Positions 1 through 6,948 of a stretch of DNA of 10,000 nt are shown one piece after another. The stretch comes from Halocaridina rubra. Lineage: Eukaryota; Arthropoda; Malacostraca; Decapoda; Atyidae. The stretch lies in NCBI GenBank assembly GCA_037179515.1, contig JAXCGZ010020851.1, positions 1 through 10,000 on the forward strand, in the 5' to 3' direction. Numbering within the stretch: the first letter of the stretch is position 1; every line of letters begins with the position of its first letter. The notes beneath the pieces were generated by a model. That model was not told the origin of the DNA. It did not search any database and saw nothing but the letters and a program-made list of their open reading frames with translations. A program made the translations under genes and the position numbers.

Positions 1-62
1 CTACTACTACTACTTCTTTTTCTTCTGCTGCCACCGCTGCTACTGTTATTAACTACTGTTAC
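1..62. repeat. Degenerate trinucleotide (CTA/CTG-like) microsatellite
   Basis: The window opens with four CTA units, followed by imperfect CTT, CTG and CTA triplets that fade out near position 62. Read on the minus strand this is a TAG/CAG-like triplet tract lying downstream of the reverse-transcriptase relic at 395-1472. It could be an ordinary microsatellite or a simple-repeat tail of that element. The left edge is cut by the window, so the full length is unknown. Confidence 0.7.
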
Positions 63-394
63 TTGAAATATCTGGGAATCTCCCCACCTTCTTAATCTTT
101 TTACTATGGGAGATTCATTTATTTTAATCTTCTTGAAAACCCAAGTCAGTCTTGATCAAGCTTGACAGCTACACACTTATACATGTCTCCATGTATAAGT
201 ACTCCTCTTAACTCTTTGGGGATAAAGGCTTACCACATTTCCCACCCAACCACTATGCTTAGCTCATCCACAAGGTAGGCGGGCATGGATATTCTACAGT
301 CAGGCCCGGCAGCCTCAGTTGGTTTACCCACACTGCTTCATCACATGCCAACTTCCTTTACACCTATCCATCACAGTTCGCTGAGCTAGAGGGT
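63..394. other. Gene-free stretch, possible 3'UTR of the family A retrotransposon (minus strand)
   Basis: No coding sequence was recognised here. The stretch lies directly downstream, on the minus strand, of the last recognisable codons of the family A relic, so it may be that element's 3' untranslated region. This is inference from position only. It contains one perfect short hairpin at 175-200, listed separately. Confidence 0.35.
175..200. repeat. Perfect 11-bp hairpin with 4-nt loop
   Basis: ACTTATACATG at 175-185 is followed by TCTC and then by its exact reverse complement at 190-200. No mismatch is present in the stem, and the pairing stops at the next base on each side. It lies about 200 bases downstream of the family A coding relic on the minus strand, so it could be a 3'UTR stem-loop recognised by the element's own reverse transcriptase. 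It could equally be a chance AT-rich hairpin. Confidence 0.6.
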
Positions 395-1472
395 GTGAGA
401 AATCCTTTTGGCCCTTATCTCCTAAAAACAATCTTCCTCCTCTCATTCCTATCTCTTGCACACTTTCTTCACTGCTTCACTGACATTCCAAGTGCATCAA
501 ATGCCCTCTTCACGCCATCCATCCATCTCTTTCTAGGTCTTCCTCTTGACCTAACTCCAACCACTTTTGAACTCCACACTCCCTTCGCTATTCTTTCATC
601 ACTCATCCTTTTCATGTGTCCAAACCAACTCAACACTCCCTGATCTAACCCATCAACAGCCTTATTTCAGCACTCATTCTCGGCCTGATTTCCTCATTTC
701 TCACTCTGTCTATTCTAGATACACCAGTCATACTTATCATATACCTCATTTTCATTATTCAACTTTTTTTTTTATTCTCTCTTGCACTTCAAGTCTATGC
801 TCCAAGCAATGCTGTCAACACAATCGCACCTTCATGTATCCTTCTCTTTTCATTCATTCATAAATATTTATTTCTCATCACACTTTTCAATCCACCTAGA
901 CATTAACTGTCTTCATTTACACCATGACTTACCTCTGCATTTACTTGCCCAATCCTTGATATGTGTGACCCCAGATACTTAAACATTTCAACTTCTTCAA
1001 GCAACTCCCCATTCACTCCTACATTCAATTTACCAACATCTGCACTTCTCATGCATCTCGTGACATTACTTTTACCAATATATACTCGTAACTTCCTTCT
1101 TTCACACACGCTAACAAACTGAGTCACAAAGCGATTCAGTTCATTCTCCGTATCAACCACCAGTGCTGTGTCATCCGCCAATTGCAATTGATTCAACTTA
1201 CACAACCTTTCATACTCACCCACTACTTCCAAGCCTCTATCTAATACTCTTTCATTTACTTTCCTTACCACTCCATCCTTATACAGTGTATACACACTAA
1301 GCAACCACGGTGAAATTACACAGCCGTGACGTAATCCTACAATAACTTCTCATCAATCACTCACACCATTCCCGACTCTCACACATGCTCTACAATTCAC
1401 GTGAAAGTCTTCACTGCATTCAACAAATTTCCACTTATTGTATCTATCAATCCTGTCATATTCTTTCTCTAA
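395..1472 (-). pseudogene. Decayed non-LTR retrotransposon ORF2, 3' half: reverse transcriptase from motif A to C-terminal domain (family A)
   Basis: This is the second half of a reverse transcriptase/endonuclease polyprotein, read from high to low coordinates. In order it shows a motif A remnant EKEYDRIDR near 1470; ACVRVGNGV; two adjacent stops at 1350-1355; GLRHGCVISPWLL (canonical Q now H); and LADDTALV at about 1154-1181, where the Y/F before the catalytic ADD is Leu. After a stop at 903-905 the match continues as LKSVMRNK and RRIHEGAIV. Then come MDRVRNEE-like residues (690-716), GHMKRM (604-621) and GRPRKRWMDGV (511-543) in other frames. These belong to the reverse-transcriptase C-terminal region of apurinic-endonuclease elements I recall as abundant in crustaceans and molluscs. 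Between motif A and ACVRV about 20 residues are shorter than the family norm. Several stops and frameshifts make it non-functional. The clade (RTE-like or other) is not assigned. Confidence 0.88.
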
Positions 1473-1653
1473 AACCCCCTAGAGAGGGGAGTAGAATACT
1501 TCCTCTATGTTCCCCTGCGTGTCGTAAATGTCAATTAAGTAGTGCAGAGAGGGGAATTGGGAATCCCCTGTATATTTTCTATCCTACGAGTGACCAAGAA
1601 ATGCGGGGATATTCTGGCAGAAAAGATCCAGCAAGAGCCCTAGTAATTGGATC
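1473..1653. other. Unassigned segment between two retrotransposon fragments
   Basis: The family A homology stops sharply at about 1472 and the family B homology begins at about 1625-1654, leaving roughly 180 bases with no protein match on either strand. The segment has G/C-run structure: CCCCCTAGAGAGGGG at 1476-1490 can fold on itself, and a second pairing of GGGGA with TCCCC lies near 1550-1567. I have an uncertain recollection that the stretch with GTAGAATACTTCC and CGTGTCGTAA resembles an interspersed decapod repeat. Treat it as a possible repeat of unknown class. Confidence 0.3.
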
Positions 1654-1999
1654 CCTGTGTGGTGATTTGTAGGGTGCAGATTGGGTGGTGCAGCGACTGC
1701 TTCTTCCCATCTACTCCCAGACTCTGGAGTTCTCTTCCTCCTTCTGTCTTCACAAACTCTTATGACCAATCTTCCTTCAAAAAGCGGAATTATGGTTATC
1801 TCAGGGCTCAATCCTCCATATCTCTAGGTTCCCTGTATTTTGACTATTTTTCTGTCTGTCATTTTCCGTGTAACATTACCTCATCTCTGCCTTATCCTAA
1901 ACCTTTTTCTTTTCCTTCATCTTGGTGTTTTCTCGTGCCCGGGCCTTTATTGATGAGGGCAGTCTTTGCCTATCTTGGTGTTACACTCATTAAAAAAAA
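1654..1999 (+). mobile_element. 5'-truncated 3' end of a Jockey/BS-like retrotransposon (family B) with A-tail
   Basis: This fragment carries the last codons of the family B ORF2: SDCFFPSTPRLWSSLPPSV, then SFKKRNYGYLRA. The 3'UTR follows and ends in GGTGTTACACTCATT plus eight A residues (about 1991-1998). The same peptide and the same 3'UTR occur on the minus strand at 6241-6600, so the two are copies of one family in opposite orientation. The stop after LRA in the minus-strand copy (TAG) reads CAA here. Similarity to the other copy may reach upstream to about 1625, so the left edge is uncertain. The A-tail joins directly to family A endonuclease sequence at 2000. The fragment is far too short to encode any domain. 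Confidence 0.88.
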
Positions 2000-3412
2000 G
2001 TGAAAGTAAGAGGGTGGTGATAGGGAGTATGCATGTGGAGAGGGAGATGTATATACTTGCACTGAACGAAACTAAGATAAAAGGGAATGGTGAGGTGACA
2101 TTTGGGAGTGTGATAGGTAGGGTGTCTGGAGTTGAGAGAGGGAGAGGAAGAGAGGGAATGGCTCTGTTGGTAAGTGAAGAGATGAGTAGGTGTGTGGTGG
2201 AATGGAAGAAAGTATCATCTCGAATAACAGTGGCTAAAATGAGGCTGAGATGCGAGGTTTGGGCGTTTGTGAGCGCATCTGGCCCTGGCAGTGAAAGAAG
2301 TGAGGAAGAAAGAGAAGAATTTTGGATGAAATTGAACAAGTGTGTGAAAGACTTGGGAACGAATGTGAGAGTGATGTTGATGGGAGATTTGAATGCTAGA
2401 GTAGGGAATGAGCCAGCGGATGGTGTAATTGGGAAGTATGGAGTAGCTGGTAGGAATGAGAGTGGAGAAAAAATTATAGAAATGTGTATTGAGAGAGAGA
2501 TGTTGATTGCTAATGCAGTATATAAAAAGAATGATGCGCATAAGTATTCGTGGTCAGGGATAGATAATGGAAGAGTAGTGGACAGAGCATTAATGGGTCA
2601 TATTATGATGGACAGGAGGGTGATTGGAAGAGTATTAGAAGTGTTGTACTGAGAGGGCCTAGTGGGGGAATATTTGATCATTATATAGAGGAAAGTAGAG
2701 TGAGTGTGAGAAAAGTGGAGAAAGAGGAGAAGCGAGAGATGAAGAGAGGGGCTAATAATAAGTGAACTGAATAAGGAGAAAGACTGTGAGTATAAGGCTA
2801 GTCTGAGGAATGTATGGAATGTAGTGAAAGAGAAAGTGGAGGAGGGGGTGGAAAAAGAATGGAATTGTTTCAAGGAGAAAGTTATGAAGTGTGCAGAGAC
2901 AGTGTGTGGAAGGAGAGTAACAGGTGGAAGTAAAAGGAAAGGTGGTGAATGGTGAAATGTGAGTGCATTAGTGGCTGAAAAGAAGCAGGCATTTGAGGTA
3001 TGGTTGCAGATAGGTAATGCTGAGACATATAAAAGGTATAGTGCAAAGAGGAGTTTAGAGCATTGCGTGGCGAGAAAGGCAAAGATAGAAGCGGGTGTAA
3101 GGTTGGCTAGGAGCTAGTTTGAGAATTTTGAAAGGAATAAAGGATGTTTTGGAGAGAAGTGTAATTGTGCGGAGAGGTGAGTCTGGTAGGGAGGAGAGGG
3201 TGAAAGGAGCAAACGGGCAATTGCCAGTAGATGAAATAAAGATGAAAAAGTGAGATGGACTGAGTATATCATAGAATTGCTATATGAGGAAAATTATAGA
3301 GAGCCAGAGATTGTGGTTGAGGGAAATGAATGGAGAATGCCAGTGTTGAGTGATGAAAATTATAGAGAAATAACAAAAGAGGAGGTACATTTGGCATTGA
3401 GAGCTTGACATT
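2000..3412 (+). pseudogene. Decayed non-LTR retrotransposon ORF2, 5' half: apurinic-like endonuclease and linker (family A)
   Basis: An open frame from 1966 to 2652 (its first dozen codons come from the family B tail) encodes an exonuclease-endonuclease-phosphatase domain that would nick target DNA. Visible residues are LNETK (catalytic Glu, residue 35 of that frame), SASGPGSE (canonical Tyr of YGP now Ser), MGDLNARVG (residues 139-147) and the KYSW block. A frameshift near 2645 moves the rest into another frame, where the final SDH motif reads FDHY at about 2677-2688, keeping the catalytic Asp-His. The linker follows, with stops and shifts: FKEKVMKCAETVCGRR, VSALVAEKKQAFEVWLQ, YKRYSAKRS, VKGANGQLPVDE and VRWTEYIIELLYEENYRE. 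It ends with ITKEEVHLALRA, just where the reverse transcriptase should begin. Homology then stops. The first ~25 residues of the endonuclease are missing. It is probably the missing half of the relic at 395-1472. Confidence 0.9.
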
Positions 3413-3507
3413 TACTGATTTAATATATCAAAGGGAATTAACAGGAGATATGTAATTTATGGATAGGTGCATATCAGATAAGATCTCATGTGGTGAGGCA
3501 AGGAAAC

Positions 3508-3735
3508 CCTTCTGAATCTCCCCTCTGCTTTTACCTCCACTCTTTCTAAAGTCTTAGAGTCTATCCTTGACAGAAAATATTTTAGACACTTTGAAATTCT
3601 CTCTTTACTCTCTAATCACACTCGTGGCATGCAAAATGCTAGATCGACTGTTGACAGCATTCCTTATCTTAATCATATGTGGTTTATCTCTCCTAAGGAC
3701 TTTGATATTTCATATACTATTATGAATGCTCTTCA
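3508..3735 (+). pseudogene. Short reverse-transcriptase fragment of a Jockey-type non-LTR element
   Basis: One frame, without stops, reads TSTLSKVLESILDRKYFRHF from 3533, and then NARSTVDSIPYLNHMW ending at 3682. It aligns with the fingers region of the family B element at 7141-7800 on the minus strand (LTSSIAK, then ISDHQYGFRKARSTGDLLSYLTHVW). The YGFR block is degraded to RGMQ. The flanking parts of the domain, including all catalytic residues, are absent or unrecognisable, so this is a fossil fragment of family B or a related family. The limits are approximate; residues after 3682 fit only weakly. Confidence 0.72.
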
Positions 3736-3806
3736 TTTTTTAAAAATAATTGATAAGATATAAAAATTCGGCCTTGATAGTCAGTTTGATTCTATTACTG
3801 TATCTT

Positions 3807-4020
3807 GGGGGGGGATTACACGGTTAAACGGTTCGTCGAACGCGGTTCGACAGACAAGTGTTTGAAGTGATGTTCGAACGTGTGAACGGGGTATTTGGTT
3901 ATCGAACACGTTTGACAAACGTGTTCGACAACCAAATACCCCGCTCGCATGTTCGAACATCACTTCAAATACTTGTCTGTCGAACCGCGTTCGACGAACC
4001 GTTTGACCGTGTAAACCCCC
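3807..4020. mobile_element. Near-perfect 214-bp palindrome, foldback/MITE-like element
   Basis: The two arms, about 105 bp each, are inverted copies around a single unpaired base at 3915. I count seven mismatches between arms, six of them transitions. The ends are a run of eight G on the left (3807-3814) and five C on the right (4016-4020), followed inward by TTACACGGT. Each arm carries repeated GTTCG/CGAAC words, for example GTTCGTCGAACG and ATGTTCGAAC. It encodes no protein; a 111-residue open frame across it is a by-product of the symmetry. The ends and length fit a non-autonomous foldback transposon, but I could not identify a target-site duplication. The superfamily is unknown. Confidence 0.85.
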
Positions 4021-4137
4021 TTTAGTCTCCAAAATATCACACAAATCTCTTTCTTCTTGTATTCTAACAGTAGATGCGAGGGCTCTTCCTCTGCTACCTG
4101 TCATGTTTATAATCATGTTTCACAGGTTTCCGATCTA

Positions 4138-4336
<199 letters not shown>

Positions 4337-4339
<3 letters not shown>

Positions 4340-5095
4340 TTTCTGTCCCCCACTAATTACTGAATAAGCTTCAAAGAATCTTGTATATTCTTAACTCTGT
4401 TACTCAATATTTCCATTTTTTTTGACTTCTTCACCTACTGTCTTCAGTTATTTGACATGCAGTTATTTTCGGGGGAGGAATGGATCTCTGATATTGGAAG
4501 GCATGGCTTATTTGCATTTAATGTTAGTAAAACTATTTTTTTTCCAGCTTACCGTGTATGTTTGTCAGGTAGCAAAGAAATTAATTCTACAACTGGTTTT
4601 TTCAGCCATCTCTCGTCACGAGTAATACAGGATTGGCATAGAAAATCTCCTCTGAATATCTCACATAATAAAAATATCCAAGCTTGTTCAGAAAAATTTA
4701 AACCTTTTACTGTTGCTGATACTGATACTGGTGCTGGTATTCTTTCTTTTCTTAACAACCACGTCTACTGTAAACTGTTTATAAGCCTGAGAATGAAGTG
4801 GTTCTCTCACGTTTGGGGTATTTCCTCTTCAGTGTATCAGTTGCAGAGGGTTAAATTCTACATGTTTCGTGTAATATGATAGTCCTCTCTGGCACGTTTC
4901 CTATTTTGTATTTTCTACGAGTATTGTTTTGCAGGGAATTTTGCAAAGCTTAGTGACATTGCTTCACCATATCTGCTCACAATATGAAACACCATCATTA
5001 TATTGTTTAAATTGAATCCAGAATCATATAAAGTAATTCATCTTCATTTCTATCTTAGTTTTCCCAGTACACTGTGGTGTGACACTAAGACATAT
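4337..5095. other. Unassigned AT-rich DNA without a recognisable gene
   Basis: The longest open frame (4457-4879, plus, 140 codons) resembles no family I know and lacks repeats, signal peptide or coding-like bias. A pyrimidine tract ending in TTTTTTTTCCAG near 4541-4552 and a CAGGTA at 4567 look like splice sites but would bound only about 20 bases, with nothing to support an exon. No tRNA-like, palindromic or retroelement match was found. It may be unique intergenic or intronic DNA. Confidence 0.5.
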
Positions 5096-5330
5096 AGGCC
5101 CGATTTCTTAAATAGTCTAAACCTAGGATACCATATTGTTAGTTAGCTAGACACACAAATGGACTTCATAAACGCACCTGACGCGGTTCTGTGTTTAGCT
5201 AGGGTCCCCCATGAGGGTATCCTAGTTATACACAGAACCGTGTCAGCTAGTTTATCAACTCCATATGTGTGTGTCTAGCTAACTAACAATATGGTATCCT
5301 AGGTTTTACACTGTTTAAGAAATCGGGCCT
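5096..5330. mobile_element. 235-bp palindromic MITE-like element with AGGCCCGATTTC termini
   Basis: The left end AGGCCCGATTTCTTAAA at 5096-5112 is matched by its reverse complement at the right end (5314-5330). The outer 65-70 bp of each arm are almost identical, including a perfect CCTAGGATACCATATTGTTA block followed by GTTAGCTAGACACACA. The inner arms (ACGCGGTTCTGTGT and its partner) are more diverged, and the centre lies near CATG at 5210-5213. There is no coding capacity, and the sequence is unrelated to the palindrome at 3807-4020. I saw no convincing target-site duplication: the flanks are ACATAT on the left and GAAACA on the right. It fits a non-autonomous DNA transposon whose two halves are full inverted copies; the superfamily is unassigned. 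Confidence 0.85.
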
Positions 5331-5536
5331 GAAACAAAATGCTTGCCAGCATTGACGTGACTTTCTGAGGTATTATAAGGAATGTGTAGCAGCACACTTC
5401 TAGAATCCACACATTAAGATATCTATTAACAAATTTAGGAATGTCAAAAGAAATGAAGGAAGTGGTGAGAGACAAGAGGGAAGGCTGAAGGAGGTAGATT
5501 ATCACCTTATGAGGCTCGAAGAAATTGCATGCTATA

Positions 5537-5555
5537 GATACGGAAGTGGTGAGAG
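5537..5555. repeat. Left target-site duplication of the SINE (19 bp)
   Basis: GATACGGAAGTGGTGAGAG at 5537-5555 is repeated exactly at 5757-5775, immediately after the A-rich end of the SINE. A perfect direct repeat of this length flanking an A-rich 3' end is the signature of LINE-machinery retroposition. Confidence 0.93.
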
Positions 5556-5756
5556 TAGTCATCGTGGCTCAAGCGGTAGCGTCCGCGACTTTGAGGCGTC
5601 AGGTCGAGGGTTCGCGCCCCGTCACGGTCTGAGGATAGCAAGGGCATGCACTCAGGGTAACGATTACATCTGCCAAAACAAGTCCTTCGCAAGAAGGCAA
5701 CCGTCCTAGCCCTTAGTGGAAAAGAGAGTCCGTGACGTAAAACCGGAACAAAACAA
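5556..5756 (+). mobile_element. tRNA-derived SINE, about 201 bp, with A-rich tail
   Basis: The head resembles a tRNA gene with an internal RNA polymerase III promoter. The A box is TGGCTCAAGCGG at 5565-5576 and the B box GGTTCGCGCCC at 5609-5619, at tRNA-like spacing. The tRNA-unrelated body runs to about 5735, and the 3' end is A-rich (GTAAAACCGGAACAAAACAA). Exact 19-bp direct repeats bound it on both sides, fixing the ends to the base. It encodes no protein and would be mobilised in trans by a LINE. The cloverleaf is imperfect and no anticodon can be assigned with confidence, so it is not a functional tRNA. The parent tRNA and partner LINE are unknown; the tail does not match the family B 3' end in this window. 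Confidence 0.9.
5565..5619 (+). promoter_or_regulatory. RNA polymerase III internal promoter (A box and B box) of the SINE
   Basis: TGGCTCAAGCGG fits the A-box pattern TGGCNNAGTGG with small changes, and GGTTCGCGCCC fits the B-box pattern GGTTCGANTCC, keeping the central TTCG. These would recruit TFIIIC and direct transcription from near 5556. Activity cannot be judged from sequence. Confidence 0.75.
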
Positions 5757-5775
5757 GATACGGAAGTGGTGAGAG
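5757..5775. repeat. Right target-site duplication of the SINE (19 bp)
   Basis: This is an exact copy of 5537-5555, directly following the A-rich SINE tail. It carries on without a break into the remainder of the older duplicated unit (ACAAGAGGGAAGGC), which proves which copy was interrupted. Confidence 0.93.
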
Positions 5776-5812
5776 ACAAGAGGGAAGGCTGAAGAAGGTA
5801 GATTATCACCTT

Positions 5813-6240
5813 CTGCAGCTAAGAGAAAACGATTATTAGATTCCGTTACAGCTTTGATAAAGTTGGAATGGAGCAATAGTTTGATATCAGTGACCTTAGA
5901 ACTGGAGGTCACAGTTTAAAATATCGCAAAAAAAAAAAAAATATTTGTATCAAGCAAGAAAGTGTAAAAATATCTGATGGTTGAAAGTCGCTAAGTGAAA
6001 AATAATTTCATATACTTTTATCTACAAGAGAAAAAGATGAGAGCCATGAGCATAACGCTTATGTCTGTGAGCACAACTAGGAGACGGGAAGATACGAGCT
6101 TTGGACTCTTTCCCGTAAGCACAATTAGGTAATTACAATTAGGTAATTACATACTTGTAAAATACACGTACACCCTGGAATAGGATGATATATCACCCAA
6201 TGTACTTAAGGAATGTTCTGCGCCATTATTTATTTATGTA
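5813..6240. other. Unassigned DNA between the SINE region and the family B element
   Basis: No gene is recognised. It contains a 14-A run at 5928-5941, which could be a relic retroposon tail (no matching body was recognised upstream) or a simple repeat, and a 14-bp exact tandem duplication at 6121-6148. The last part, CATTATTTATTTATGTA, forms the genomic flank or variable tail of the minus-strand retrotransposon whose A-tail starts at 6251. Confidence 0.5.
6121..6148. repeat. Exact 14-bp tandem duplication ACAATTAGGTAATT x2
   Basis: The unit occurs twice back to back and is followed by a third ACA. Each unit contains AATTAGGTAATT, nearly self-complementary (AATTA..TAATT). I vaguely recall similar AGGT(A/G)A-type motifs in repeats of decapod genomes, but cannot confirm this. 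Confidence 0.8.
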
Positions 6241-6251
6241 TTTTTTTTTTT

Positions 6252-6433
6252 GAGTGTGACACCGGGACAGGCAGAAAATCCCCTCATCAACAAAGGCCAG
6301 GGCACGACAAAATACCAAGACGAAGGAAAAGAAAAAGGTTAAGGGCAAGGCAGAGATGAGGTCATGTCACACAAAGGAAAACGACAGACAGAAAAAAACA
6401 GTCAATGTAAAGAGGACCTAGAGATATGGAGGA
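6252..6433 (-). other. 3'UTR of the family B retrotransposon
   Basis: This follows the ORF2 stop at 6434-6436 and precedes the A-tail. It matches the plus-strand segment at about 1812-1990 nearly throughout, including CCTCATCTCTGCCTT, CCTTTTTCTTTTCCTTC, TTGATGAGGG and GGTGTNACACTC next to the tail. Conservation of this end in two copies suggests it carries the reverse-transcriptase recognition site, an inference from how such elements prime. Confidence 0.85.
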
Positions 6434-6948
6434 CTAGGCTCTGAGATGACGATAGATCTGCTTTTTGAAGGATGAAAGGTCATAAGAATTAGGAAAGACA
6501 GAAGGAGGAAGAGAGTTCCAGAGTCTGGAGGTAGATGGGAAGAAGCAGTCGCTGAACCGACCAATCCGCGAGCTACAAATCTCCACACAGTACCTGTGAG
6601 ATGAGGCCGCTTGGCGAGTGTTACGCGGCCTTGGCAGTGGAGGAGGGATGCAACTCGCCAACTCATCAGAGCAGCGATGGAAGTAGTAGCGATAGAAAAG
6701 CGAAAAGGAAGATACCTTACGGCGAAGAGAGAGAGAGAATCCAGGTTAGAAGTAAGAGAAGGATCATTAATGAGTATGACTGCCTTAGATTCAACCCTAT
6801 CAAGAAAATAAGTAAAGGAAGAAGCACCCCAGATGTGTGAGCAGTATTCTAAGCAGGGGCGGATAAGACCTTTGTAAATTTTAAGTGACTGCAATGAGGA
6901 AAAGTAATAACGAAAACAAAAGAAAACCCCCAATTTTTTGGATGAAGA
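6434..6948 (-). pseudogene. Family B ORF2, C-terminal region after the reverse transcriptase, with frameshift
   Basis: From 6948 down the frame reads SLKIYKGLIRPCLEYCSHIW, the conserved post-thumb motif (YK.LIRP.LEY.S..WG) of non-LTR reverse transcriptases. It continues through LDRVESKAV. At the (GA)6 run 6727-6738 (CT repeats on the coding strand) the frame must shift: the downstream conserved residues FYRYYFHRCSDELASCIPPP, FPSTSRLWNSLPPSVFPNSY and SFKKQIYRHLRA are in another frame and end at the stop 6434-6436. Taking out one CT restores continuity, so dinucleotide slippage is the likely lesion. An alternative open frame to 6418 beyond the slip is an artefact. Confidence 0.88.

Larger units (their letters stand above)
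5458..5812. repeat. 84-bp-period tandem duplication split by a SINE
   Basis: A 51-bp unit beginning GGAAGTGGTGAGAGACAAG and ending ATTATCACCTT occurs at 5458-5508. It occurs again in two pieces: the start at 5542-5555 and, after the SINE, the remainder at 5776-5812 (the duplicated target site at 5757-5775 repeats the start). The copies differ by about one base (GAAGGAGG versus GAAGAAGG). Removing the SINE and one target-site copy places the repeat starts 84 bp apart. Divergence is very low, so the tandem duplication was recent when the SINE landed in its second copy. Confidence 0.85.

Noticed and set aside
395..863. Plus-strand open frames of 82 and 98 codons
   Set aside because: They lie antisense to the family A C-terminal domain (GHMKRM and GRPRKRWMDGV on the minus strand) and have no match themselves.
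3781..4116. 111-codon open frame on the minus strand across the palindrome
   Set aside because: It arises from the inverted-repeat symmetry; the two halves encode related but non-domain sequence, and no start context or homology supports a gene.
4541..4571. Polypyrimidine-CAG followed by CAGGTA, resembling a splice acceptor and donor
   Set aside because: They would bound an exon of only about 20 bases with no coding neighbours; such motifs occur often by chance in AT-rich DNA.
4457..4879. 140-codon open frame on the plus strand
   Set aside because: No recognisable domain, no codon bias, and an overlapping minus-strand frame of similar quality; kept as unassigned DNA.
5556..5640. Functional tRNA gene
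   Set aside because: A and B boxes are present, but the stems pair poorly, no clear anticodon loop can be drawn, and the exact target-site duplications and A-rich tail show a SINE.
5507..5809. 100-codon minus-strand open frame across the SINE
   Set aside because: It is an antisense reading of the tRNA-derived repeat and carries no independent evidence.
5891..5911. TGACCT, 9-bp spacer, AGGTCA, like an everted nuclear-receptor element
   Set aside because: A single 6-bp pair with a long spacer is expected by chance, and no gene lies nearby.
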